Shown: in pieces, positions 57,414 through 64,000 of the stretch
How the letters are laid out: each line of letters begins with the position of its first letter
How positions within the stretch are numbered: position 1 is the stretch's first letter
From: W1P20-047 sp045118335
GTDB lineage: Bacteria; Actinomycetota; Coriobacteriia; Coriobacteriales; Eggerthellaceae
DNA: 64,000 nucleotides
Assembly: GCA_045118335.1 (NCBI GenBank)
Contig: JBGUXY010000043.1
Location: 21,873 to 85,872, forward strand
Reading direction: 5' to 3'
Notes under the pieces: generated by a model
Told to the model about the DNA's origin: nothing
The model's input: only the letters and a program-made list of their open reading frames with translations
Database searches by the model: none
Program-made: the position numbers and the translations under genes

Positions 57414-57688
57414 AACCACGGGGCGAGCGGCGCTTTGCTGCGATCTTGCTGGCTTTTCATCGTGGCATGCGATGGCAAGAAGATGCTCATGGGCCACATT
57501 TGCGCGCGAAACCATGACATGGGGCTTTTCCCGACTGACGCGTTTCTTCGCTTCCCAGTCTTTTGCCTGACTACATGGAAGCCAAGGGAGATCGGGTCGT
57601 TTGCAACAAGGATGAAATGCGGGTGAAGTGGGAATGCAGCGTCGATGCAGCGGGTTTGCAGAGTCCTTGACGAAGCTTCGAGGGGGAT
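57414..57688. other. Intergenic gap without a recognised gene
   Basis: Between nadE and the flavoprotein. I see no convincing ORF, hairpin or repeat here. The only signal is the promoter at its downstream end. Confidence 0.4.
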
Positions 57689-57717
57689 TTGCCCCGTTTC
57701 TGCGCCATGACTATACT
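57689..57717 (+). promoter_or_regulatory. Promoter of the flavoprotein reductase gene
   Basis: TTGCCC at 57689-57694, 17-base spacer, TATACT at 57712-57717. The -10 is strong and the spacing ideal. Predicted start near 57724, about 38 bases before the TTG start codon. Confidence 0.6.
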
Positions 57718-57761
57718 TGCCTCTTCACGCAACGCAAACGCAGTATCAGGAGGTTTCCGTT

Positions 57762-59276
57762 TTGGATCGTCGCTCTTTCTTGCAATTGGCAAGCGTTGGC
57801 ACCGTAACTGCCGCGCTTGGATTCGTGGCTTGCTCTCCTGGCATCCAAGAATCGCAACAGCAAGCGGATGGAGCCCTGTCGTTTCTTGGCGTGGGCACAG
57901 GTGAGGTCTCGTTTACCGCCAGCTGTGACGTGCTGGTGGTGGGAAGTGGCATCGCTGGGCTTTCCGCTGCCATGGACCCGAGCGAAGCCGGCTACAAAGT
58001 GATCGTGGCCGACAAGGAGACGCTGCTCGGTGGGGAAAGCTACCGATCTTCGGGCATGCTGAACGTGTACGGCACTCGTCTGCAGAAGGATGCGGGCATC
58101 ACGAAGACGGCCGAAGACTACTGGCAGATGCGAAAGGAAAGCTTCGATGAGCGTTATCCCGATGCGGATATAGCCAGCGAAGATCTGCTGCGTACGATAT
58201 GCGGACTGCGGGCTGGCTGGGTCGACCGCTTGGTGGATCGCTATCATGCAAGCTTCCAGGATCCTCGCGACTGGCAGGATGCGGGCGTGAACGAAAGCAT
58301 CATCGTGCCTCGGGCGGGCTTGGAGGGATTGGAAGACGTGATGAATCCCCTTCGCGATCAGCTGGCCGAACAGGGCGTTGAATACTTGCTGGGGCAGTCG
58401 CTGGAGGCATTTGTCGTCGATGACGGTGGCGTGCTGCGTGGCGCTCGGTTCCGTTCTCCAGAAGGCGGCACTTTCATCGATGTTGCCGCTCGAAAGATCG
58501 TGCTTGCCTGCGGAGGCTATGCTGCCAGCCAAAAGATCATCGCCGACAACCTGCCCATGATGCTCAGCACGGGGTGCACCACCTCGTTGGACGACGGAGC
58601 GGCTATGATGCTGGCCTGGCAAGCTGGCGCCGATGTGACCAATCTCGATCTTTTGCCCAGCTTGCTGGGGGATGTGCCCGCGGTCGATGCCTGGGGATGC
58701 TTCGGTCCCGTGGTCGCCGTGGGGCCCAATGGCGAGCGCTTTGCGCGCGAAGACGAGCGATTCGCATGTCCGAACGCCTGCTTCGAGCAGGAGCTCGGCT
58801 TTTGGTGGACGCTGTTCGACCAGCAGATGGGCAAGGGTCTTCAATCGAGTAGCGTTGCGAAGACGCTCGAGAAATACCCGAATCGCCACGTGGGCCCCTT
58901 CGATACCATCGAAGAGCTGGCCGAGGCAACGGGGCTCGCGTCCGAAAAGCTCAAAGAAACGCTGGAAGCGTACGCGAAGGCGTGCAAGGATGGGGCCGAT
59001 GAGGCGTTTGGGCGCAACGCCCACCTCCTGCCGCTCGAAGCACCTTACCAGGCTGTCAAACAGTTTCCGGTACGTTTCCGCACCATGGGCGGCTTGCGCG
59101 TGGATTCGGCGTGTTGCGTGCTCGATACGCTGGGAGATCCCGTGAAGAACCTTTACGCGGCTGGATCGTGTGCGGCTATCATGTCGGAGGGTTTCTTGGA
59201 CAACGCTGCCAGCGGCCTGCTTGCAGGCGCTGCGGTAGCAGAAGCGCTCGACGCAGATTCCGCCACCGGTGAATAG
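57762..59276 (+). CDS. Tat-exported FAD-dependent reductase (fumarate reductase/FrdA-like family)
   Basis: 504-residue flavoprotein. The TTG start after AGGAGG gives the Tat motif DRRSFLQLASVG, a hydrophobic core and a lipobox-like FVAC (residues about 24-27), so it is exported and maybe lipid-anchored. FAD-binding VLVVGSGIAGLSAAM, then SSGMLNVYGTRLQ, IVLACGGYAASQK, and FRTMGGLRVDSACCVLDT, ending NLYAAGSCA and NAASGLLAGAAVAEAL. The motif usually HTMGG in fumarate reductases reads RTMGG. No FMN-binding or heme domain and no neighbouring cytochrome gene, so the electron donor is encoded elsewhere. Acceptor unknown; paralogues of this family are numerous in Eggerthellaceae and reduce diverse organic acceptors. 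Confidence 0.88.
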   Translation: MDRRSFLQLASVGTVTAALGFVACSPGIQESQQQADGALSFLGVGTGEVSFTASCDVLVVGSGIAGLSAAMDPSEAGYKVIVADKETLLGGESYRSSGMLNVYGTRLQKDAGITKTAEDYWQMRKESFDERYPDADIASEDLLRTICGLRAGWVDRLVDRYHASFQDPRDWQDAGVNESIIVPRAGLEGLEDVMNPLRDQLAEQGVEYLLGQSLEAFVVDDGGVLRGARFRSPEGGTFIDVAARKIVLACGGYAASQKIIADNLPMMLSTGCTTSLDDGAAMMLAWQAGADVTNLDLLPSLLGDVPAVDAWGCFGPVVAVGPNGERFAREDERFACPNACFEQELGFWWTLFDQQMGKGLQSSSVAKTLEKYPNRHVGPFDTIEELAEATGLASEKLKETLEAYAKACKDGADEAFGRNAHLLPLEAPYQAVKQFPVRFRTMGGLRVDSACCVLDTLGDPVKNLYAAGSCAAIMSEGFLDNAASGLLAGAAVAEALDADSATGE

Positions 59277-59583
59277 CATTCGAAAAGCGAGGATCGGTGG
59301 CGCGTCGCGTGTTCTAGGGAGGGAAATGCGCACAAGGAGCTTGGACTCGAATGTGTTGGCACACGCGGCGCGCCGATTCGAGTATAGCGCGCCGGCATAG
59401 GAAAAACGATGCTTCCAAGGGCCTTGCGAAAGACTCTGCAAATTTGACGAACGCGATTCGCAATACCTCCATCTTGCTGAATTGGGGTTCGGCAAAGGTC
59501 GCATGGCAACGTTTCCGTTTCGTTGCCGAGGGTAGTACCGCTGCGGTATGGCATTGGGGCCGCGGCTGCGCTAGCATAGCGGC
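59277..59583. other. Intergenic gap without a recognised gene
   Basis: About 307 bases between the flavoprotein and the histidine kinase. No supported gene, strong hairpin or clear promoter was seen; a promoter for the two-component system should lie here but was not identified. Confidence 0.4.
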
Positions 59584-60903
59584 ATGGACGACATTCTCAT
59601 GCAAGACATAAAGATGGCTCCACGCGATTGGGCGTTCGATATCGTCGTGGCCATTGCCGCGTTTTTCTTCGGCTGCCTGCAGCTCGTCCTGGCGTTTTCC
59701 ACCATCGTGTTCACCGACGAGGCTTTCAGGACCATGATGGGGTACGTGAGCGTGGCGCCTACCCCGCTGGCTTATGCGGTCGTGGCATTCACGACGCTAC
59801 CCGTGATGATGCGTCGTCGCTTCATGTGGCTGGTCTACGTGCTCGTCTTCGGCACCTACATTCTTCTACAGGGCAGTTTCACGGGCTATTCGCTCACCAT
59901 CTTGGGGCCGATGGTGGCGCTGTTCACCATCGCCCGCTATCGCCCGCGGGCAGAAATCATCGTGGCGTGCGTGATCGCGGTAATTCTGCTGCTCGTGATT
60001 CCCATGCCTGCCCAAAACTACAACATGGCCTATATCCTGCGTCTGCAAAACATCACGTACATGGGGCTGGCGGCTTTTGCCGGCGTGGCGCTGCGTTCGT
60101 ATATGGGTATGCTCGATGAAAGCCGGCAGCGAGCCAAGGAAGCCGAGCGCACCCGCGAGGAAGAGGCGGCACGGCGCGTGGAAGCCGAACGCGTGCGCAT
60201 CGCGCGGGAAATCCACGACATAACGGCCCATTCGCTTTCGGCCGTAAGCATCCAGGCCGCAGCTGCCGAGCGCGTGATCGACCGCGACCCCGCTGCCGCC
60301 AAGGAAATCATCGGCCAGGTGCGTGCGACGTCGAAGTCGGCGCTCGACGAGATTCGCGCCATGATCGGCGTGCTCAGAAACGAAGGCGCCGATGCCGAAA
60401 CCGAGCCAACCGAAGGCACCGATCGCCTGCCCGATTTGGCGAAATACGCCGAAGGTGCCGGCATGGCCGTGACGCTGGATGTCTCCGGCTACGCGAAGGA
60501 CCAGGTTCCGGCATTTGCCGACTTGGCTTTGTTCAGCATTGCTCGTGAAGCCGTCACGAACGCGGTGCGCCATTCTAGGGCCACCACGTTGAGGATCTGC
60601 GTGAGGTCTGATGGGGAATGCGCGAGAGTCGACGTGGAAGACGATGGTCGGGGCATGCCTGACGGGGAACAGGATTCGGGTGGACACGGCATTACCGGCA
60701 TGAAGGAGCGGGCGCTGGCGTTGCACGGCACGCTCGAGTGCGGCAACCGGCCCGAAGGTGGTTTCGGCGTGCATGCCGTTATCCCCTTGCAGGGCAAGGA
60801 CGGGGATCAGCGCAACGGCGAAGGTCGCATCGGCAAACGATACGAGGGGGAACAGCCCGACTCGTTTGCCGAAACGGCGGGGGAAAGAGGCTGGGAGCTA
60901 TAG
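59584..60903 (+). CDS. Sensor histidine kinase, NarL-system (HisKA_3) type
   Basis: 439 residues. About five or six hydrophobic segments in residues 15-165 form the sensor/membrane region with little extracellular loop, then a Glu/Arg-rich coiled coil (SRQRAKEAERTREEEAARR, 178-205). HisKA_3 dimerisation domain: phospho-acceptor H211 in AREIHDITAHSLSAVSI. ATPase domain with EAVTNAVRHSRA (N box) and VEDDGRGMPDG, GGHGITGMKERA (G boxes). The 40-residue C-terminal tail is Gly/Lys-rich. Pairs with the response regulator that follows after about 100 bases. Signal unknown; the LytS/DesK-like membrane sensor suggests a membrane or cell-envelope cue. Confidence 0.92.
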   Translation: MDDILMQDIKMAPRDWAFDIVVAIAAFFFGCLQLVLAFSTIVFTDEAFRTMMGYVSVAPTPLAYAVVAFTTLPVMMRRRFMWLVYVLVFGTYILLQGSFTGYSLTILGPMVALFTIARYRPRAEIIVACVIAVILLLVIPMPAQNYNMAYILRLQNITYMGLAAFAGVALRSYMGMLDESRQRAKEAERTREEEAARRVEAERVRIAREIHDITAHSLSAVSIQAAAAERVIDRDPAAAKEIIGQVRATSKSALDEIRAMIGVLRNEGADAETEPTEGTDRLPDLAKYAEGAGMAVTLDVSGYAKDQVPAFADLALFSIAREAVTNAVRHSRATTLRICVRSDGECARVDVEDDGRGMPDGEQDSGGHGITGMKERALALHGTLECGNRPEGGFGVHAVIPLQGKDGDQRNGEGRIGKRYEGEQPDSFAETAGERGWEL

Positions 60904-61004
60904 GAAAACCTGGCGAGAGCGTTATTTGAGGGGTGCGGGCAAAGATCTGGACCACTGTAGGTCAAAAGTCGTATGCGCCCCAGTTGAATTGGATGGAGCG
61001 GCGG

Positions 61005-61793
61005 ATGGAAGACATCATTGGCGGAACCGACCTGTATTCGCAGGACTATCGGCGCATGCAGGAGCGCTTGCGCCAGCGCAGCGAGGAAGCTGCGCGCATG
61101 GCCGATGCCGCGCGACGCGAGGAACCCGACATCACCGTGCTCATAGTCGACGACCAAAGCCTTGTGCGCAACGGCTTCAGGCTCATCCTCTCTTCGTACG
61201 ATCACATCAAGGTGGTGGGGGAGGCCGAAAACGGCATAGCCGCCTTAGAGCAGGCAAGAAGCCTGCATCCCGATGTCGTGCTGATGGATATCCGCATGCC
61301 GCTGGCAAATGGGATCGAGGCCACGCGCAAAATCGTGGGCGACCCCGGGCTCTGTGACGTGAAGGTGCTCGTGCTCACGACGTTCGATCTCGACGAATAT
61401 GTCTACGATGCGTTGCAGGCAGGGGCGAGCGGGTTCATGTTGAAAGATTCAGAGCCAGACGATATCGTGCGTGCCATCCGCGTGGTCTTCGCCGGCGATG
61501 CCCTGGTGCAGCCTTCCGTATCGCGCCGCCTGATAGAGCAATTCGTGCAGACGCGTCGTCGCGAAGTGGACGCACAGGAGGCGTTCCCCACGCTCACCGA
61601 TCGCGAGCGCGAGATCTTGGAATGCATAGCACGTGGCAAGAGCAACGAAGGCATTGCCGATGAATTGGTGATTTCGCCTGCCACGGTGAAAACCCACGTT
61701 TCCCGTATCATGGCGAAGCTCGACGTGCACGACCGCGCCCAGCTTGTGGTGCTGGCTTACGAGGGTGGTCTGGTGGTGCCGGGCCAGCGATAG
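61005..61793 (+). CDS. Response regulator, NarL/FixJ family
   Basis: 262 residues from the ATG at 61005 (GGAG upstream); an in-frame ATG at 60993 and a GTG at 60933 are alternatives. Receiver domain with TVLIVDDQSLVRNGFRL, phospho-acceptor D95 (VVLMDIRMPLANG), TTFD and K in GFMLKDSEPDD. C-terminal LuxR-type HTH (LTDREREILECIARGKSNEG; LVISPATVKTHVSRIMAKLDV). The roughly 45-residue N-terminal charged extension (SQDYRRMQERLRQRSEEAAR) before the receiver is unusual for this family. Partner of the preceding kinase; targets unknown. Confidence 0.92.
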   Translation: MEDIIGGTDLYSQDYRRMQERLRQRSEEAARMADAARREEPDITVLIVDDQSLVRNGFRLILSSYDHIKVVGEAENGIAALEQARSLHPDVVLMDIRMPLANGIEATRKIVGDPGLCDVKVLVLTTFDLDEYVYDALQAGASGFMLKDSEPDDIVRAIRVVFAGDALVQPSVSRRLIEQFVQTRRREVDAQEAFPTLTDREREILECIARGKSNEGIADELVISPATVKTHVSRIMAKLDVHDRAQLVVLAYEGGLVVPGQR

Positions 61794-61882
61794 GGCGGCC
61801 AGCTTCCGACTCGGTTTTGGTAACGACGAGATAACGGGTTGGTGAAAACTTTTCCGCAGCCTTCTGAATTCTTCAAATTCGC

Positions 61883-61910
61883 TTGCACTGGAATGCAGCA
61901 GTGCTATCAT
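61883..61910 (+). promoter_or_regulatory. Promoter of groES-groEL
   Basis: TTGCAC at 61883-61888, 16-base spacer, TATCAT at 61905-61910. The predicted start near 61917 places the CIRCE operator just downstream, in the transcribed leader. Confidence 0.65.
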
Positions 61911-61926
61911 TGCCAGAGTTGGTTTT

Positions 61927-61953
61927 AGCACTCTTTAAGTTTGAGTGCTAGCA
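61927..61953. promoter_or_regulatory. CIRCE operator (HrcA binding site)
   Basis: TTAGCACTC (61927-61935), 9 bases, GAGTGCTAG (61945-61953). Matches the TTAGCACTC-N9-GAGTGCTAA consensus with a single change at the last base. HrcA binding here would repress groESL until heat or misfolding stress. hrcA itself is not in the window. Confidence 0.93.
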
Positions 61954-62009
61954 ATCTGAAAACTGATGAGCAAACCGCTTGGCGGGTATATGAAAGGAAG
62001 GCTTACATC

Positions 62010-62297
62010 ATGAATCTGAAACCTCTGGGCGACCGCGTTGTCATCAAACAAGACGATGCCGAGCAGACCACCGCTGCCGGTCTCTACATCGCCAGCGAAA
62101 CCAAGGAAAAGCCCTCTTCCGGCATCGTGCTGGCTGTGGGCGAGGGCAAGCTCAACGATGATGGCACGCGTGCTGCGATGCCCGTGAAGGTGGGCGATCA
62201 TGTGGTGTACAGCAAGTTCGCTGGCATGGAAATCGAAAACGAGGGCGAAAAGGTCATGATCCTTCGCGCCGACGACATCTTCGCCATCCAGGGTTAA
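62010..62297 (+). CDS. groES: Co-chaperonin GroES
   Basis: 95 residues, standard length. LKPLGDRVVIKQDDAEQTTAAGLYI start, the mobile-loop region KEKPSSGIVLAVGEGK and the C-terminal IMILRADDIFAIQ (here VMILRADDIFAI). ATG preceded by GGAAGGC. Seven-membered lid for GroEL; under CIRCE control; 45 bases before groEL. Confidence 0.97.
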   Translation: MNLKPLGDRVVIKQDDAEQTTAAGLYIASETKEKPSSGIVLAVGEGKLNDDGTRAAMPVKVGDHVVYSKFAGMEIENEGEKVMILRADDIFAIQG

Positions 62298-62342
62298 CGT
62301 CAAAAGCACCCAGGTAACCATAATCTGAAAGGACTGATATAC

Positions 62343-63986
62343 ATGGCCGCAAAGAACATCAAGTTCGACACCGATGCGCGCACTTCGCTCGCAGCTGGTG
62401 TCCACAAGCTCTCCAATGCCGTCAAGGTAACGCTTGGCCCCAAGGGCCGCTACGTCGCGCTCGAGAAGTCCTACGGTGCCCCGTCGGTCACCAACGACGG
62501 CGTTACCGTCGCCAAGGAAATCGAGCTGGAAGACCGCGTCGAGAACATGGGCGCCCAGCTGGTCCGCGAAGCTGCCGTTCGCACGAACGAGGAAGCCGGC
62601 GACGGCACCACCACCGCCACGTTGCTGGCCGACGCCATCGTCACCGAGGGTATGCGCAACGTTGCCGCCGGTTCCGACGCCTTGGGTATCCGCCGCGGCG
62701 TTACCAAGGCCGTCAACGCCGTGGTCGAGCGCATCCGCGAGGATTCCATCGAAGTCTCCAGCAAGGAGCAGATCGCCAATGTCGGCACCATTTCCGCTGG
62801 CGATGCCGTCATCGGCGAGAAGATCGCCGAGGCCATGGACCTGGTGGGCCGCGATGGTGCCATCTCCGTGGAAGAAAGCCAGACCTTCGGCTTCGAGCTG
62901 GCACATGTGGAAGGCATGCAGTACCAGCGCGGCTACATCAGCCCCTACATGGCCACCGACATGGAAAAGATGATCGCCGTTCTGGAAGATCCGTTCATCT
63001 TGCTCACCGACGCCAAGATCACCAACATTCAGGATATGGTCGGCTTGCTCGAGGAAATCATGCGCACCGGTCGTCCGCTGTTCATCGTGGCAGAAGACGT
63101 CGAGGGCGAGGCTTTGGCCACCATCCTGCTCAACAAGCTGCGCGGCACCTTCAACTGCGTCGCCATCAAGGCCCCTGGCTTTGGCGACCGTCGCAAGCGC
63201 ATCCTCGAAGACATCGCCGTGGTCACCGGTGCCCAGGTGCTCGACAAGGACTTTGGCCTCACCGTTGCCGACTGCACGCTCGACATGCTCGGCACCGCCA
63301 AGACCGTCAAGGTCGACAAGGAAAACACCATCATCATCGATGGCGCTGGCGACAAGAAGGCCATCGACGATCGCAAGGAAGTCGTCCGTGCCGAACTCGA
63401 GCGCGCCGAGACCGACTTCGACCGCGAGAAGGCTCAGGAGCGTCTGGCCAAGCTGACCGGTGGCGTTGCCGTCATTCGCGTGGGTGCTGCCACCGAATCC
63501 GAGCTCAAGGAAACCCGCAGCCGCATCGAAGACGCTCTGCAGGCAACCCGTGCTGCTGTCGAGGAGGGCATTGTCGCTGGTGGTGGCGTGGCCCTGGTAG
63601 ACGCCATCAGCAGCCTGGATAATGTCGAATGCGTCAACAAGGACGAGGAAATCGGTGTGGACATCGTCCGCAAGGCCCTGGAAGCCCCCATGCGCGTTAT
63701 CGCCCAGAATGCTGGCTTCGAAGGCTCCGTCGTCGTTGACAAGGTCCGCAACCTGCCCGTCGGCGAAGGTCTGAACTCCGCTACCGGCGAATACGGCAAC
63801 ATGATCGAAATGGGCGTGAACGACCCCGTGAAGGTCACCCGCGTTGCCCTGCAGTCCGCCGCTTCCGTGGCAACCCTTATCCTGATCACCGACTGCACCG
63901 TCAACGAGATCCCCAAAGATCCCGATCCGGCCATGATGGCTGCCGCCCAGGCGCAAATGGGTGGCGGCGGCATGGGCATGATGTAG
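62343..63986 (+). CDS. groEL: Chaperonin GroEL (60 kDa)
   Basis: 547 residues, complete. Conserved GPKGRYVALEKSYGAPSVT and TNDGVTVAKEIELEDRVEN (ATP-binding region), GDGTTTATLLADAIV, apical-domain VEGMQYQRGYISPYM, and the Gly/Met tail GGGGMGMM that points into the cavity. Forms the folding cage with GroES. Highly biased codons, in line with strong expression. The operon is CIRCE-controlled; what follows the gene lies outside the window. Confidence 0.97.
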   Translation: MAAKNIKFDTDARTSLAAGVHKLSNAVKVTLGPKGRYVALEKSYGAPSVTNDGVTVAKEIELEDRVENMGAQLVREAAVRTNEEAGDGTTTATLLADAIVTEGMRNVAAGSDALGIRRGVTKAVNAVVERIREDSIEVSSKEQIANVGTISAGDAVIGEKIAEAMDLVGRDGAISVEESQTFGFELAHVEGMQYQRGYISPYMATDMEKMIAVLEDPFILLTDAKITNIQDMVGLLEEIMRTGRPLFIVAEDVEGEALATILLNKLRGTFNCVAIKAPGFGDRRKRILEDIAVVTGAQVLDKDFGLTVADCTLDMLGTAKTVKVDKENTIIIDGAGDKKAIDDRKEVVRAELERAETDFDREKAQERLAKLTGGVAVIRVGAATESELKETRSRIEDALQATRAAVEEGIVAGGGVALVDAISSLDNVECVNKDEEIGVDIVRKALEAPMRVIAQNAGFEGSVVVDKVRNLPVGEGLNSATGEYGNMIEMGVNDPVKVTRVALQSAASVATLILITDCTVNEIPKDPDPAMMAAAQAQMGGGGMGMM

Positions 63987-64000
63987 TTGGGTTTCGGCGG

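Noticed and set aside
61935..63956. A 673-codon minus-strand frame opposite groES-groEL
   Set aside because: Antisense to highly conserved, codon-biased genes; such long mirror frames are a known by-product of strong codon bias.
1..64000. CRISPR array, tRNA or rRNA genes, transposase or prophage genes
   Set aside because: Gaps were read for regularly spaced repeats, cloverleaf-like stretches and integrase or transposase motifs; none were found. The repeats present are isolated palindromes.

Overview
The window is about 60% G+C with densely packed genes, almost all on the + strand, and reads as a chromosomal segment of an anaerobic actinobacterium of the Coriobacteriia, most likely Eggerthellaceae. 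This rests on gene content and style (Tat-exported flavoprotein reductase, LPXTG surface protein with fibro-slime and SpaA-type modules, TsaB-RimI-TsaD fusion, anaerobic corrinoid methyltransferases, anaerobic B12 pathway), not on a database match; the genus is not determined.

Layout. 1-5.6 kb: C-terminal part of a giant sortase-anchored surface protein, followed by a perfect 39-bp palindromic repeat. 5.8-14.3 kb: housekeeping genes: tsaE, a tsaB-rimI-tsaD fusion, menaquinone methyltransferase, an amidohydrolase, a small membrane protein, tatA, tatC, hypA and hypB, with more palindromic repeats on both sides of hypA. 14.4-18.3 kb: cobT, cobU, cobS and a CobU-like/CobC/Cys-rich fusion, the late steps of cobalamin synthesis. 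18.4-44.9 kb: a cobalamin riboswitch heads a co-directional run of about 22 genes. It starts with an exported, lipobox-bearing CbiK-type cobaltochelatase and a translationally coupled envelope module: two signal-peptide/TM proteins sharing two unrecognised domains, an ABC-2 exporter, and a BtuF-like lipoprotein carrying one of those domains with its BtuCD partners. The anaerobic pathway follows: cbiL, cytosolic cbiK, hemA-sirC, hemC, cobA-hemD, cbiD, F, G, H, J, ET, A, B, cobD, cbiP and cbiC. With cobT/U/S/C upstream, nearly every step from glutamyl-tRNA to adenosylcobalamin is present; hemL, hemB and a corrinoid adenosyltransferase were not found here. 45.0-56.4 kb: a PocR-like AraC regulator diverges from a quaternary-amine demethylation cluster: BCCT transporter, corrinoid protein, non-pyrrolysine MttB homologue, orphan HyuA-like ATPase, UroD/MtaA-like methyltransferase, a MetH-activation-like protein with a Cys cluster, and a ferredoxin-ASKHA corrinoid activator. 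56.6-64 kb: nadE, a Tat-exported flavoprotein reductase, a two-component system and a CIRCE-controlled groES-groEL operon.

How it fits together. The B12 locus supplies the cofactor that the methyltransferase cluster next to it uses, and the activator genes keep that corrinoid in the Co(I) state. Tat can export the lipoprotein CbiK and the flavoprotein. The parts least explained by known biology are the riboswitch-headed envelope module (18.4-27.3 kb), the lone HyuA-like ATPase in the methyltransferase operon, and a run of predicted RNA stems between the BCCT and corrinoid-protein genes. No tRNA, rRNA, CRISPR array, transposase or prophage gene was seen.
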